From Candidatus Aminicenantes bacterium UBA6228 (GTDB lineage: Bacteria > Acidobacteriota > Aminicenantia > Aminicenantales > Saccharicenantaceae), in NCBI GenBank assembly GCA_002441005.1, contig DJWO01000014.1, positions 339,693-403,692 of the forward strand: 64,000 nt of DNA, in the 5' to 3' direction. Positions 35,581-44,697 of the stretch are shown here, piece after piece. Within the stretch, counting starts at the first letter, position 1. Every line of letters starts with the position of its first letter. The notes below the pieces were generated by a model. The model ran no database searches and had not been told where the DNA came from. It saw only the letters and a list, made by a program, of their open reading frames with translations. The position numbers and the translations under genes are program-made.

Positions 35581-35881
35581 TTAAGCCTCCTCCCGAAAGA
35601 GTAAAGATTTATCAGCCCTTTTGATCTTGAAAGACCCCTCTCAATCCGCTTCAGGCCGCTTTCTCCTTTAGCTGGGGGGGCCGACAGTCGTGGCCTTAGT
35701 TCTTTAAGGGAAATATTTAACTCGGGACAGATTCAGTCTAATTAACTGCCACGGTCAAAGTCAAGGGATATCACTGGCCTCTGGCCCCCAGCTCACAACC
35801 GGCTGACTGCCCTCTGGCCAGGATAAAACCAACAGAGAAGGCTGTTTTTTCTGTATATTTATTTGTCTCTCAATCTTTTTT
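35581..35881. other. Intergenic stretch between the 818-residue protein gene and etfA
   Basis: No gene or RNA recognised. A short hairpin AACAG-AGAAGG-CTGTT followed by TTTTCTG (around 35830-35855) is oriented rightward, where no transcript is expected, so I attach no meaning to it. Confidence 0.35.
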
Positions 35882-37084
35882 TTAAGCTTTATTCAAGCGC
35901 CGCTTGAGAGCTCTGGTCAGAGCCGGGACGACGGTAAACAGATCGCCCACAATCCCATAATCGGCAATCTGGAAAATCGGCGCTTCCGGGTCCTTATTGA
36001 TGGCCACAATGACTTTGCTGGTTCTCATCCCTGCTTGATGCTGAATGGCACCGCTGATTCCGCAGGCAAGGTAAAGGTCTGGCCTGACTGTTCTGCCCGT
36101 TTGCCCGACCTGATGGGCATAAGAAATCCAGCCGGCATCCACGGCGGCGCGGGAAGCCCCAACTGCTCCTCCCAGAACTCCAGCCAGTTCGTGCAAGATG
36201 GCAAAACCTTCCGGCCCTTTTAAGCCCCGGCCGCCAGAAACGATAATCTTGGCATCAGCCAGATTAACCTCGTTCTTTTCAACTATCAGGTCGAGCACTT
36301 TGGAGGCTATCCGGCCCTCGGTCAGAACAGCTGGTTCACGGATAATTTGCCCGGAGCGTGATTCATCTGGCTGCGGTGTTTCGAAGACATGATGTCTGAC
36401 CGTCGCCATTTGCGGCCGGTAATCAGGGCATTTAATGGTGGCCATAATATTTCCACCAAAAGCCGGGCGAATCTGGAGCAACAGATTTGTTTCTTCTTCA
36501 ATCTCCAGGCCGGTGCAATCAGCGGTCAGTCCGGTTCTTATATAAGTGGCTACGGCCCCGGCCAGATCCCGTCCGCGGGTACTGGCCCCCAGCAGGAAAA
36601 TTTCCGGCCGGTATTTCTTAACCAGTTCAACCAGGATTCGGGCATAGGGATCGGTGCGGTAGACCTCAAGAGTTGGATCATCCACCAGGAAAACTCTATC
36701 TGCTCCATAGGCAATAGCTTGCCTGGCTATTTCCTCTGCCTGGTAACCGAGGACACAGGCTGTCAGAGATGATCCCCTCTTATCAGCCAGTTTCCGGCCT
36801 TCACCCATCATCTCCCAGGAAATCGAGCCAGCCTGGTGGTTATATTGCTCGACCCAGACCCAGACTCCGCTGTATTCACCGGTTGGAACCTGTTCTTTCT
36901 TCTCAGCCTGAGGCAAACTTAAAGCCTCAACCGGACACTCCGGTAGACAGGCCCCACAACCTGTGCAGGCTTCACTCACCACTGCTATATTTTCATTATC
37001 CAGGCTCAAAGCCCCGAAGGGACAGACCTGAAGACAGGAACCGCAGCCAGTACAGGTCTCTCTATTTATCTCCAGTAGAGCCAT
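35882..37084 (-). CDS. etfA: Electron transfer flavoprotein alpha subunit with N-terminal 2x[4Fe-4S] ferredoxin
   Basis: 400 residues. Residues 1-55 form a bacterial ferredoxin domain with two clusters: C11-x2-C14-x2-C17-x3-C21 and C40-x2-C43-x2-C46-x3-C50. The rest is the ETF alpha domain, with the FAD-binding C-terminal half (SGGRGLKGPEGF, GASRAAVDAGW, GQTGRTVRPDLY, GISGAIQHQAGM). Ferredoxin-fused EtfA is known from anaerobic bifurcating complexes such as caffeyl-CoA reductase (CarE) and lactate dehydrogenase (LctC). No acyl-CoA or lactate dehydrogenase lies in the window, so its partner is unknown. Translated 11 bases after etfB. Confidence 0.95.
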   Translation of the reverse strand: MALLEINRETCTGCGSCLQVCPFGALSLDNENIAVVSEACTGCGACLPECPVEALSLPQAEKKEQVPTGEYSGVWVWVEQYNHQAGSISWEMMGEGRKLADKRGSSLTACVLGYQAEEIARQAIAYGADRVFLVDDPTLEVYRTDPYARILVELVKKYRPEIFLLGASTRGRDLAGAVATYIRTGLTADCTGLEIEEETNLLLQIRPAFGGNIMATIKCPDYRPQMATVRHHVFETPQPDESRSGQIIREPAVLTEGRIASKVLDLIVEKNEVNLADAKIIVSGGRGLKGPEGFAILHELAGVLGGAVGASRAAVDAGWISYAHQVGQTGRTVRPDLYLACGISGAIQHQAGMRTSKVIVAINKDPEAPIFQIADYGIVGDLFTVVPALTRALKRRLNKA

Positions 37085-37095
37085 TAGTTTTCTCC

Positions 37096-37896
37096 TCAGA
37101 TAATAATTTTTTCAGCCAGAAGTTTTTCAGCCAGAAGCTCAGCCTGTTGTTCAGCCGATTCCCCGGCAATTAGCTCACACTTTCCGGCTCGCGGCGGCGG
37201 GGTAGAAATTTTCATCACCCTGGTTGGTGAGCCGTTTAAACCAATGAGCTCAGGTTCAACTTCTAAATCTTTTGAAGTCCAGACGGGGATCTGGGCCTTC
37301 TGAGACCGTCTGATGCCGAGAATCGTCGGGTATCTCGGCTGGTTAATATCCTTGACGACTGTGATCAGACAGGGCAGAGTAGATTTGACCAGTTCCCGGC
37401 CCTCTTCCACCAGTCTTTCTACTTCAACTGTCTTCTGATCGAAATCAAGGCTGGCTATCCGGCAGACGTAGGTTAGCTGATTGATTTGAAGCTGAGTGGC
37501 AATCCCCGGCCCGGTTTGCCCCGTATCACCATCAATCGCCTGCCGCCCGCAGAACATCAAATCAAATTCACCAATTTTCTTTATGGCCTTTGATAAAGTA
37601 TAAGCTGTCGCCCAGGTATCAGCCCCGGCAAACTCCCGGTCATTTAAAAGGATAGCTTCATCGGCTCCCATAGCAATGGCTTCTTTCAAAGCACTGCTGG
37701 CCTGGGCAGGGCCCATGGTGATGACCGTTACCTTACCGCCAAATTTTTCTCTAATTCGCAAAGCTTCTTCAATGGCATAAGTGTCAAAAGGATTAATAAT
37801 GCTTGGGACTCCTTCTCTAATAAGAGTCCCTCTTTCAGGATCAATTTTAACCTCTGTAGTATCCGGAACCTGCTTGATACAGACGATAGCATGCAC
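37096..37896 (-). CDS. etfB: Electron transfer flavoprotein beta subunit
   Basis: 266 residues, the small ETF subunit. Opens with IVCIKQVPDTTEVKIDPERGTLIREGVPSIINPFD, contains VTVITMGPAQASSALKEAIAMGADEAILL and CGRQAIDGDTGQTGP, all strong family motifs; the latter lies in the nucleotide-binding region that in bifurcating ETFs holds the second FAD. Precedes etfA in a two-gene unit. The gene starts 534 bases from the divergent TonB receptor. GGAGG is seen before the ATG (read on the minus strand as AACGGAGGAATAAAGTGC). Confidence 0.95.
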   Translation of the reverse strand: MHAIVCIKQVPDTTEVKIDPERGTLIREGVPSIINPFDTYAIEEALRIREKFGGKVTVITMGPAQASSALKEAIAMGADEAILLNDREFAGADTWATAYTLSKAIKKIGEFDLMFCGRQAIDGDTGQTGPGIATQLQINQLTYVCRIASLDFDQKTVEVERLVEEGRELVKSTLPCLITVVKDINQPRYPTILGIRRSQKAQIPVWTSKDLEVEPELIGLNGSPTRVMKISTPPPRAGKCELIAGESAEQQAELLAEKLLAEKIII

Positions 37897-38282
37897 TTTA
37901 TTCCTCCGTTTTAAAGTCTTAAAAGTTGCCTGACCGGCAAAATCATACTCTAGCTTATGTCACTATCGATTAATTTCCCATTTCCAAAAACATAAACTTC
38001 CAGCTAGTGGCCAGCTTAAAATTTAAGCCAAAACAAGTTTAACTGATCAGTGTTAATTAAAAACCAGGCCTCGGCCTGCCCGAGTTCAAAAAATATAATG
38101 CAGATTGGAAAATAAGTCAAGATGAGTCTCTTTCAGGTTAAGATATCGTATCCAGCGATGACCGAAAGGCCTCTGAAGCCAACAGAGCAGTCTTCAAGGG
38201 AACTAAGTATCTTCTGCTGAAAATCAGGGGCGCAAGCCAAGCACGGTCAATTTTATGAATAACATGGGTTGCCTGATACTCT
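37897..38282. other. Long intergenic region between etfB and the TonB receptor
   Basis: No gene. A segment closed by GACCG (around 38159-38163) and CGGTC (around 38244-38248) contains the inner hairpin CTCTG-AAGCCAA-CAGAG and could form an RNA structure, but no known riboswitch fits and it lies upstream of the sigma-54 start. The rest has no recognised element. Confidence 0.35.
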
Positions 38283-38327
38283 CCAAATATTTGGACATAT
38301 TCAAATATATGGATTCAATAATTTGAA
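38283..38327 (+). promoter_or_regulatory. Candidate enhancer (activator) dyads for the sigma-54 promoter
   Basis: Three related sites: CCAAATATTTGG (38283-38294, perfect palindrome), TTCAAATATATGGA (38300-38313, imperfect) and TTCAA-TAAT-TTGAA (38314-38327). They lie about 75-120 bases before the expected start, where NtrC-type activators bind. Confidence 0.5.
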
Positions 38328-38377
38328 GATCTTGTTAAAAGACCTAACCCTTAGCCTGATAAAGGGGAAAATTAAGC

Positions 38378-38393
38378 TGGCACAATTCTTGCT
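38378..38393 (+). promoter_or_regulatory. Sigma-54 (-24/-12) promoter of the Oar-like TonB receptor
   Basis: TGGCACA-ATTC-TTGCT with GG at 38379-38380 and GC at 38391-38392, 12 bases apart. The receptor start is at 38430 with AAGGAGG before it. Confidence 0.8.
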
Positions 38394-38429
38394 ACTACCA
38401 TTATAGGGCAAATTTTTAAGGAGGGTTAT

Positions 38430-41288
38430 ATGAGAAAAGCTTTACTTTGTTTTCTCGCCATGATTTTTTTAGTTTCGTTTGGATTTTCCCAAACTGGACA
38501 GGTTGGGACCATCCAGGGCACAGTAGTCGATGAAGCTAATATGCCTCTTCCTGGTGTGACCGTTACTATCTCGTCTCCGGCTTTGATTATTCCTCAAATG
38601 AGCAGAGTTACCAGCACCAACGGTGCCTTCCGTTTCCCTTCGCTTTCCCCAGGTGAATATGAAGTTAAATTCGAATTGCAGGGTTTCAAGACTGTTATAA
38701 GAAAAGGCATTATAGTCACTGCTGGAGCTACTACAACGCTGGATATTACTATGCCCATGGCTACTCTCGAAGAAGAAGTCATTGTTGAAGGAGTTTCGCC
38801 AGTCATTGACCGGGTAAAGACGACCAAGACAGTGGTAATTGATCATATCTTTATAGCTTCTATCCCAGCTGTCAGGACACTTGGTAACTATTTCAATATG
38901 ACTCCGGGTGTTACCAGTGACACTTCTCATGGAAGTAGCGTAAGAGACAATACTTATAACATTGATGGTGTTAACACTGCTGACCCTGTTGTTGGCACAG
39001 AAGCTCTTTTCTTTAGTGTGGATACTGTCGAGGAAATTGGTGTTGAGACTGGCGGTCTGTCAGCAGAATACGGCCAGGTGCAAGGAGCAGTTATAAATGT
39101 TGTTAGCAAGTCGGGTGGAAATGAATTTCATGGGGCCGCGACTATGTATTACAGAGGTGAAGGCTTCCAATCAAATAATACTCGTGGAACTCCATTGGCT
39201 GGCCAAAAAAGCGGCTTTAAATACGAGATGGAGCCAGGAATTAATTTTGGTGGTCCAATTATCAAAGACAAACTCTGGTTTTTCCTGAACGCCAGTTTCT
39301 GGAAACAGGAAGCGATTGTTTCTGGGTATCCTTATGATAAGCCTGGAAATGAAGTTGGGGTTGACCAGATGAGACCATATCCCTATCTGAAGTTAACCTT
39401 TCAGCCCAATCAGGATAACAAGTTGGTGCTGACATACAGGTATTCTGACATAATAAGGCACCATCGTGGAGCCAGCAGATATATGACAGAAGACACTACC
39501 TGGGAACAGAAGACAGCCACCCATGTTGTGAGCCTTGACTACACCAGATTCTTTGGGTCCAATTTCTTTATGGACGTTAAGGGTTTTGCCTATGTATCTC
39601 AATTTGACCTCCTGGCGAAAAACGAGAATCCTATGTTTTATGATGCGCTCACAGGCCGTTACAGCGGAAGTTATGGCTATGATGACCTTAATCCACGGGA
39701 CAGATATTCAGCCCAGGTTAAAGGGACGCTGTTTTTAGACAATTTAATGGGAAATCACGAAATCAAGGGTGGAGTCGAATACATGGAAGGTGTTGGAGGC
39801 CGGGAGATGGTTTGGAGAAATGATCCTAGAAACCCGTATGAAGATTACTATCTATATTTTATTGGGGATTATTTTGGTGGTACTGGGCCTTTATATGGCG
39901 AATGGTATGCTCCTTATAATGTTAAAGAAAAGAGCCGGAATCTTGGAGTATTTTTCCAGGATACCTGGGCTCCCAGCAGGAGACTTACCCTCAACTTGGG
40001 ACTCAGATATGAAATGATGAAAGGAGTCATTCCTCCGCAGATGCAAGATGAAGGTGAACAAACGCTTCCTCTCCCCGAGCCCTACAATATTACCTTTAAC
40101 AGAGCGGTAACTGAGACTATTACCACTTATACCTGGCATACTTTTTCTCCTCGGCTTGGCCTCGTTTTTGATCTAACAGGTGACGGGAAAACTACTTTTA
40201 AAACAAGCTTTTCCAGATATTATCTTGCCAATCTGACTCAGTGGATCAGCCGCGGAAATCCCAACGGTTTTGTTTACTTTGCTGGTTGGCTTTTCGAAAA
40301 CGAAGAAACAGGGAAATTTGATTATCTAACCGAAGACACCCTTATTGGCTATGGTGCAGCTGGTCCAGAATATGTCCCAAAATATGGCTACAAAGACCAC
40401 AAATTCAAAACTCCGTATACTGATGAGTTTGTTATAGGTATTGAAAGGGAAATCGTCAGAGACACCTCTTTTGGAGTCCGCTATATCAGGAAATGGTCCA
40501 GAAATAACATCGAAGATGCCAATGCCACCTACCTTGATTTGGACACGCTCTTTGCTCAGGGGAAATTAGATGAGACTTGTTGGCTTTATTATGTTCCTGT
40601 CGAAGCTTATGACACATATGATGGCTCTACTCAAACATTCTATAACCGAACTGAACTTATCCCTGTTGAAGAATGGTACATGATAAATCCTCCTGATGCC
40701 AACCGCGATTATGATGGCGTCGAGGTTACTGTGAATAAAAGATACTCTCACGGCTGGCAGATGCAAGCTTCTTATGTCTACCAGAAGTCAAGAGGTATGA
40801 TTGCTACTGATTTTAATTCGACCTGGAGTGGTTCAACACTTTACGACAACCCCAATGCTCATATTAATATTTTCGGCAGGTTTCCCGATGAAAGAACTCA
40901 CCAGATAAAACTTCAGGGGATGGTTCAGTTACCCTGGGGTGTAACCTTAGGTGGATATGCCAGGTTCCTGTCAGGCAGCAGATATACCAGAGGGATAAGA
41001 AGTCAAGATTTGGGGGTTTCGCTGGGGCAGGGTCCAACGACAATTTATGCAGAACAGAGAGGTTCAAGACGACTCCCAGAGGTTGCCATACTCGATTTGC
41101 GACTTGAAAAGAAATTCCGGATATCTCGGACTTCTCTCGGTGTGTTTGTCGAGCTATTCAATGTCTTTAATGACAATAAAGCCACCAGCCTTTACACCAT
41201 TTCCAGTAATCCTGGCATTAAATTTGAAACTGTTCAGTCCATTATGGATCCCAGAATACTCCGAATTGGTGCCCGCTTTGAATGGTAA
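38430..41288 (+). CDS. Oar-like TonB-dependent receptor with carboxypeptidase-regulatory domain
   Basis: 952 residues, outer membrane. Signal peptide ~1-21 (VSFGFSQT), then a carboxypeptidase-regulatory-like domain (~25-110: GTIQGTVVDEANMPLPGVTV, SLSPGEYEVKFELQGF), a plug (~120-225: NTYNIDGVNTADP, SAEYGQVQGAVINVVSKSGGN) and a large beta-barrel ending in RILRIGARFEW with C-terminal Trp. This is the Oar/SusC-like class abundant in Acidobacteriota. The barrel takes up large substrates such as glycans or peptides; which one is unknown. Controlled by sigma-54 from 38378. Codon use is a little more AT-rich than its neighbours. An intrinsic terminator follows the stop. Confidence 0.93.
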   Translation: MRKALLCFLAMIFLVSFGFSQTGQVGTIQGTVVDEANMPLPGVTVTISSPALIIPQMSRVTSTNGAFRFPSLSPGEYEVKFELQGFKTVIRKGIIVTAGATTTLDITMPMATLEEEVIVEGVSPVIDRVKTTKTVVIDHIFIASIPAVRTLGNYFNMTPGVTSDTSHGSSVRDNTYNIDGVNTADPVVGTEALFFSVDTVEEIGVETGGLSAEYGQVQGAVINVVSKSGGNEFHGAATMYYRGEGFQSNNTRGTPLAGQKSGFKYEMEPGINFGGPIIKDKLWFFLNASFWKQEAIVSGYPYDKPGNEVGVDQMRPYPYLKLTFQPNQDNKLVLTYRYSDIIRHHRGASRYMTEDTTWEQKTATHVVSLDYTRFFGSNFFMDVKGFAYVSQFDLLAKNENPMFYDALTGRYSGSYGYDDLNPRDRYSAQVKGTLFLDNLMGNHEIKGGVEYMEGVGGREMVWRNDPRNPYEDYYLYFIGDYFGGTGPLYGEWYAPYNVKEKSRNLGVFFQDTWAPSRRLTLNLGLRYEMMKGVIPPQMQDEGEQTLPLPEPYNITFNRAVTETITTYTWHTFSPRLGLVFDLTGDGKTTFKTSFSRYYLANLTQWISRGNPNGFVYFAGWLFENEETGKFDYLTEDTLIGYGAAGPEYVPKYGYKDHKFKTPYTDEFVIGIEREIVRDTSFGVRYIRKWSRNNIEDANATYLDLDTLFAQGKLDETCWLYYVPVEAYDTYDGSTQTFYNRTELIPVEEWYMINPPDANRDYDGVEVTVNKRYSHGWQMQASYVYQKSRGMIATDFNSTWSGSTLYDNPNAHINIFGRFPDERTHQIKLQGMVQLPWGVTLGGYARFLSGSRYTRGIRSQDLGVSLGQGPTTIYAEQRGSRRLPEVAILDLRLEKKFRISRTSLGVFVELFNVFNDNKATSLYTISSNPGIKFETVQSIMDPRILRIGARFEW

Positions 41289-41310
41289 GCCTTAAAGGCT
41301 GAAATGAAAA

Positions 41311-41354
41311 AGAGGGGAGGCGCTTCTTGAAAGTGCCTCCCCTCTTTTCTCTTT
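41311..41354 (+). terminator. Intrinsic terminator after the Oar-like receptor
   Basis: A 15-bp stem with one mismatch (41311-41325 pairing with 41331-41345), five-base loop CTTGA, followed by TTTCTCTTT. A very strong Rho-independent terminator. It also rules out a start codon at 41327 for the next gene. Confidence 0.9.
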
Positions 41355-41377
41355 ATTATCAAGCCAGGAAGACAGCA

Positions 41378-42229
41378 ATGAAAAAATTAATCCAGCCTGT
41401 ATTAATAGCTTTTCTTTTATGTCTGTTAATTCTGCCGGTTGTCTCAAAGGGCAAGCCGAAAAACATCATGCTTCTTTTTGACCTCAAAGATTACAATAAG
41501 GAAATAGATAATACTGTTGATCATTTTTTCAATAAGGTAATCAGCTCAGATGACCAGCTAATAGTTATGACCCCGGCCGGCAAGATGTTCAGCTATTCAA
41601 GCAAAACTATTTCTGCCTCACGACAGAAGGTTTCCAGCGAAATCAAAGATGCCTTGAAGAAGCATACTTCAGTCACCAGCTCCGATTACCAGAATATCTA
41701 TAACCAGATGATGAGCATTGTAAATGATATCAGAGACGGATCTGGTCTGGAGGATACTAAAAATCTAATTGCCGCCTATGAAAATAATCGTAAAGAGCTC
41801 AAGATGACCAGAAGAATTAATGAGGCTATGCTTCTGCAATTTTCTGAAGTTTTCAAAAGGTCTAGGCAGGTTACCGGTGATACCGATAATCAGATTTACC
41901 TTTTCTTCCAGGAGGAAATTAGACCCATCCCCGACAAGAACACCATGAACAACATCAGAGAAAATCCCCAATTATCCTTTGATGCCGCCAGAGTATTCTT
42001 TGAAGAAAGAACTGAAGAAGACTTTGATGTGGATAAAATTGCCGAAGAATTTAAGAGTGCCGGGGTGACTTTTAATTTTGTCTATATTATTCCCAAGGAT
42101 TTGCCGACTCAGAGATATCAGTTGGTTGATAACTCTGGAGATTTTTACAGTGCCATGTCTATTATTGCTGGCAAAACCGGTGGAAAAGTCGTCACTACCA
42201 CCCAACCGCAGGAAATCTTTAAAGATTGA
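41378..42229 (+). CDS. Secreted VWA-like protein without a MIDAS motif
   Basis: 283 residues from ATG 41378 (AGGAAG upstream); signal peptide ~1-23. KNIMLLFDLKDYN opens a Rossmann-type region like VWA domains found in Acidobacteriota-type secreted proteins, but the metal motif DxSxS is replaced by D-x-K-D-Y-N, and DDQLIVMTP and TFNFVYIIP fit later strands. The final strand and helix carry AGKTGGKVV, typical of VWA-like proteins. The middle is helical and Lys-rich. Function unknown. Separated from the receptor by the terminator, so it has its own promoter, which I did not identify; convergent with the TPR gene (30-base gap). Confidence 0.75.
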   Translation: MKKLIQPVLIAFLLCLLILPVVSKGKPKNIMLLFDLKDYNKEIDNTVDHFFNKVISSDDQLIVMTPAGKMFSYSSKTISASRQKVSSEIKDALKKHTSVTSSDYQNIYNQMMSIVNDIRDGSGLEDTKNLIAAYENNRKELKMTRRINEAMLLQFSEVFKRSRQVTGDTDNQIYLFFQEEIRPIPDKNTMNNIRENPQLSFDAARVFFEERTEEDFDVDKIAEEFKSAGVTFNFVYIIPKDLPTQRYQLVDNSGDFYSAMSIIAGKTGGKVVTTTQPQEIFKD

Positions 42230-42259
42230 TACCTGGTAAAAAAATATAAAGCTAAACTA

Positions 42260-43228
42260 CTATTTTTCAAACTGCTTTATAATGCTTTTTGCTATCTCTA
42301 CCTGAGGGTCATCCTCCGGACTTAAGTCAACAAATTTCTTAAAATAGTTGATAGCTGTCTCCATTTCAGCTTTGTTCAGATAACAGTATCCCAGTTTGAG
42401 ATATGATTTTGGCCACTTAGGATTAATCTCAATAGCTATTTTGTAATAGGTAATCGCTTCATCAATCTTGCCAGAATTAAACAGAATTTCACCTATATTG
42501 TAAGGAAGGGCAGGATCAGAGCGGTCTAGACTGATGGACATGTCAAAATACTTTCGTGCTTCTTCCAATTTCCCTTGATCCATATATAACTCACCGAGGC
42601 TGGCGTAAATTGAAGCCGCCATCTTATTTCCGGTTAAATCAGGATATTTTTGGTTCAGCTTTTCCAGGACAAGTTCGAATTCCTTAATAGCTTTATCATA
42701 TTCCTTCAACCTAACATAGCAATTTCCAATATTAACCCTGGCCTCATAGAGATCCGGCTGTAGTTCAAGAAATCTCTCGAACATAGCTATTGCTTCTTCA
42801 TATTCTCCTTGTTCATAGAGGCTGATTCCTTTCTCATACACAGTTCTGGGATCATTTTCATCAAATCCTGTTGTCGCAGTTTTTTTAATCAGTTTGATTT
42901 CCTGTTCAGGGTTTTTTATGGCGCTTATCTGAAGCTGAGGGATTATGGTTGGATCATAGCCTTCTTTGGTGACAGTTATTCTGGCCACGGTTTTCCCGAG
43001 GCCAAGAAATGACCAAGCTCCATTTTTGTCGGTTGTAGTGGTCATGGTCAGATTGTGGACTAAAGATTCGAGAGTAACCGTAGCACCTGCAACCGGGTTG
43101 CCGTCCTGGTCCAACACCACCCCGTTTAATCTGGCCTGACCTCTACCTTCCTGAGCAGACAGCAAAACAGCTGAAAAGGACAGGAGTGGCAATAAGATCA
43201 ATATTAACAAAACTTCTTTATTTCTCAT
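42260..43228 (-). CDS. Secreted TPR protein with carboxypeptidase-regulatory domain
   Basis: 322 residues. Signal peptide ~1-27, a carboxypeptidase-regulatory-like beta-sandwich (~30-110: LNGVVLDQDGNPVAGATVTLE), then five to six TPR repeats (~128-320), for example YEKGISLYEQGEYEEAIAMF and ARVNIGNCYVRLKEYDKAI. Protein-protein scaffold in the periplasm or at the outer membrane. The same regulatory domain occurs in the nearby Oar-like receptor, which may hint at a shared assembly or cargo. GGAG lies before the ATG. Codon use resembles that of the receptor (more AT-rich). Confidence 0.88.
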   Translation of the reverse strand: MRNKEVLLILILLPLLSFSAVLLSAQEGRGQARLNGVVLDQDGNPVAGATVTLESLVHNLTMTTTTDKNGAWSFLGLGKTVARITVTKEGYDPTIIPQLQISAIKNPEQEIKLIKKTATTGFDENDPRTVYEKGISLYEQGEYEEAIAMFERFLELQPDLYEARVNIGNCYVRLKEYDKAIKEFELVLEKLNQKYPDLTGNKMAASIYASLGELYMDQGKLEEARKYFDMSISLDRSDPALPYNIGEILFNSGKIDEAITYYKIAIEINPKWPKSYLKLGYCYLNKAEMETAINYFKKFVDLSPEDDPQVEIAKSIIKQFEK

Positions 43229-43489
43229 TTTTTACTCCATCCTATTAATATTTTTACACTTTTGCCCATCCTGATACAAGCCTCGGTTTCGGTGAGCCCG
43301 AGCTGCTGGCGGCTTGCTATTTATTTATGACTTGTCTAAAATTTAGATTCATTTAGCCAGAAGCCAGTTGGTTTCCGACCTATGAATCCAGCCTTTCCTC
43401 CCGGCCAGCCAACCAGCCAGCAGCCGGAAGAGAAAAGCATTATAAGACTGAGAAAAAAATCTGGAATAAAAATCACAGGAGGAAAGCAA

Positions 43490-44680
43490 GTGAACGGAAA
43501 GAGATACGATTTTGATCAACCGCTTGACAGACGGAATACCTGTTCTCTTAAATGGGATTTTTGTCAGAAGGTGCTCGGAGTACCCGGAGTCATCCCGATG
43601 TGGGTAGCCGATATGGATTTTCCGGCCCCGCCGGAAGTGATAGAAGCCATCCAAAAAAGAGCGGAGCACGGAGTTTATGGTTATCCTTTTGTGCCCGATT
43701 CCTTCTGGACTTCAATCATTAACTGGATGAAAAGCCGCCACCAGTGGGAGATAAAACGTGACTGGTTAACCAGAGCACCTGGTGTTGTGCCTTCTCTCAA
43801 TATTTGTGTCCAGACTTATACTGCGCCTGGAGATAAAATTATTGTTCAGAGCCCGGTTTATTACCCATTTTTTTCAGCCGTCGAAAATAATGGCCGGCGG
43901 ATTGTGAAAAACCCTCTCATTTATAGAGACAACCGCTGGCAGATGGATCTTACTGATCTAAAAAGCAAGATAGACGAGCGCACCAGGCTGCTTATCCTGT
44001 GCAGTCCGCATAATCCAGTTGGGCGGGTCTGGGACAGGGACGAACTGGAAGTCCTGGCTGAAATTATATTAGAGAATGACCTGCTTCTTATTTCGGATGA
44101 AATCCATGAAGAGCAGGTCTACCGGGGTCATCGGCATCTGCCGGTCGCGTCTCTCTCGCCAGAAATCGCTGACCGGACAATTACCCTGACTGCGGCCAGT
44201 AAAGCCTTTAACATTGCCGGCCTGACCACCTCCATAGCTGTTATTCCCAACCGGAAGCTGCTTAACCTTTTTAATATCCAGCTGGAAAACCTGGGGCTGA
44301 CTACCGGTAACATCTTCGGCCTCACAGCCTTAGAGGTAGCCTATACTCAGGGTGGTGCCTGGTTAGACCAGCTGGTAGAGTATCTTGAAGGCAATATGGA
44401 TTTTGCTTCTGGCTTTTTTGCCGAACGCCTGCCGCTAATAAAATTTCTAAAGCCTGAAGGCACCTATCTGGCTTTGCTTGATTGCCGGTCACTTGGGCTA
44501 TCTCAACCAGAACTCAATGGCTTTTTCCTCAAAAAGGCCCGGGTTTATTTTGATGAAGGCCCGATTTTTGGCGAGGAACTGGTTGGTTTTGAGCGGATGA
44601 ACTTAGCCTGTCCCCGCCAGCTATTATCTGAAGCCCTGCAGCGGATAGAAAAAGCTGTAGCTGAGCTTAAAACCAGATAA
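43490..44680 (+). CDS. PatB/MalY-type PLP aminotransferase (cystathionine beta-lyase-like)
   Basis: 396 residues from GTG 43490, which has AGGAGG seven bases upstream; the in-frame ATG at 43382 adds 36 residues that do not fit the family. Fold-type I PLP enzyme: MWVADMDFPAPPEVIEAI at the start, CSPHNPVGRVW, ISDEIHEE and the PLP-lysine motif SKAFNIAGL. PatB/MalY members cleave cystathionine or cysteine-type C-S bonds, or act as aminotransferases. Amino-acid catabolism fits the peptide-based lifestyle. Followed by the TrmJ-like gene after 17 bases. Confidence 0.9.
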   Translation: MNGKRYDFDQPLDRRNTCSLKWDFCQKVLGVPGVIPMWVADMDFPAPPEVIEAIQKRAEHGVYGYPFVPDSFWTSIINWMKSRHQWEIKRDWLTRAPGVVPSLNICVQTYTAPGDKIIVQSPVYYPFFSAVENNGRRIVKNPLIYRDNRWQMDLTDLKSKIDERTRLLILCSPHNPVGRVWDRDELEVLAEIILENDLLLISDEIHEEQVYRGHRHLPVASLSPEIADRTITLTAASKAFNIAGLTTSIAVIPNRKLLNLFNIQLENLGLTTGNIFGLTALEVAYTQGGAWLDQLVEYLEGNMDFASGFFAERLPLIKFLKPEGTYLALLDCRSLGLSQPELNGFFLKKARVYFDEGPIFGEELVGFERMNLACPRQLLSEALQRIEKAVAELKTR

Positions 44681-44697
44681 TCAGCTATAATTGACTT

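Noticed and set aside
38159..38276. GEMM-like (c-di-GMP) riboswitch candidate with GGGGCGCAAGCC and GGGTTGCC
   Set aside because: The conserved 5' GGCAAAC segment and the second stem are missing, and the structure lies upstream of the sigma-54 start, so it would not be in the receptor leader.
41327..41377. N-terminal extension of the VWA-like protein from TTG 41327
   Set aside because: The start would lie inside the intrinsic terminator stem; ATG 41378 has AGGAAG and a proper signal peptide.
43382..43489. 36-residue N-terminal extension of the PatB/MalY enzyme
   Set aside because: GTG 43490 has AGGAGG at seven bases, and the upstream residues do not fit the family.
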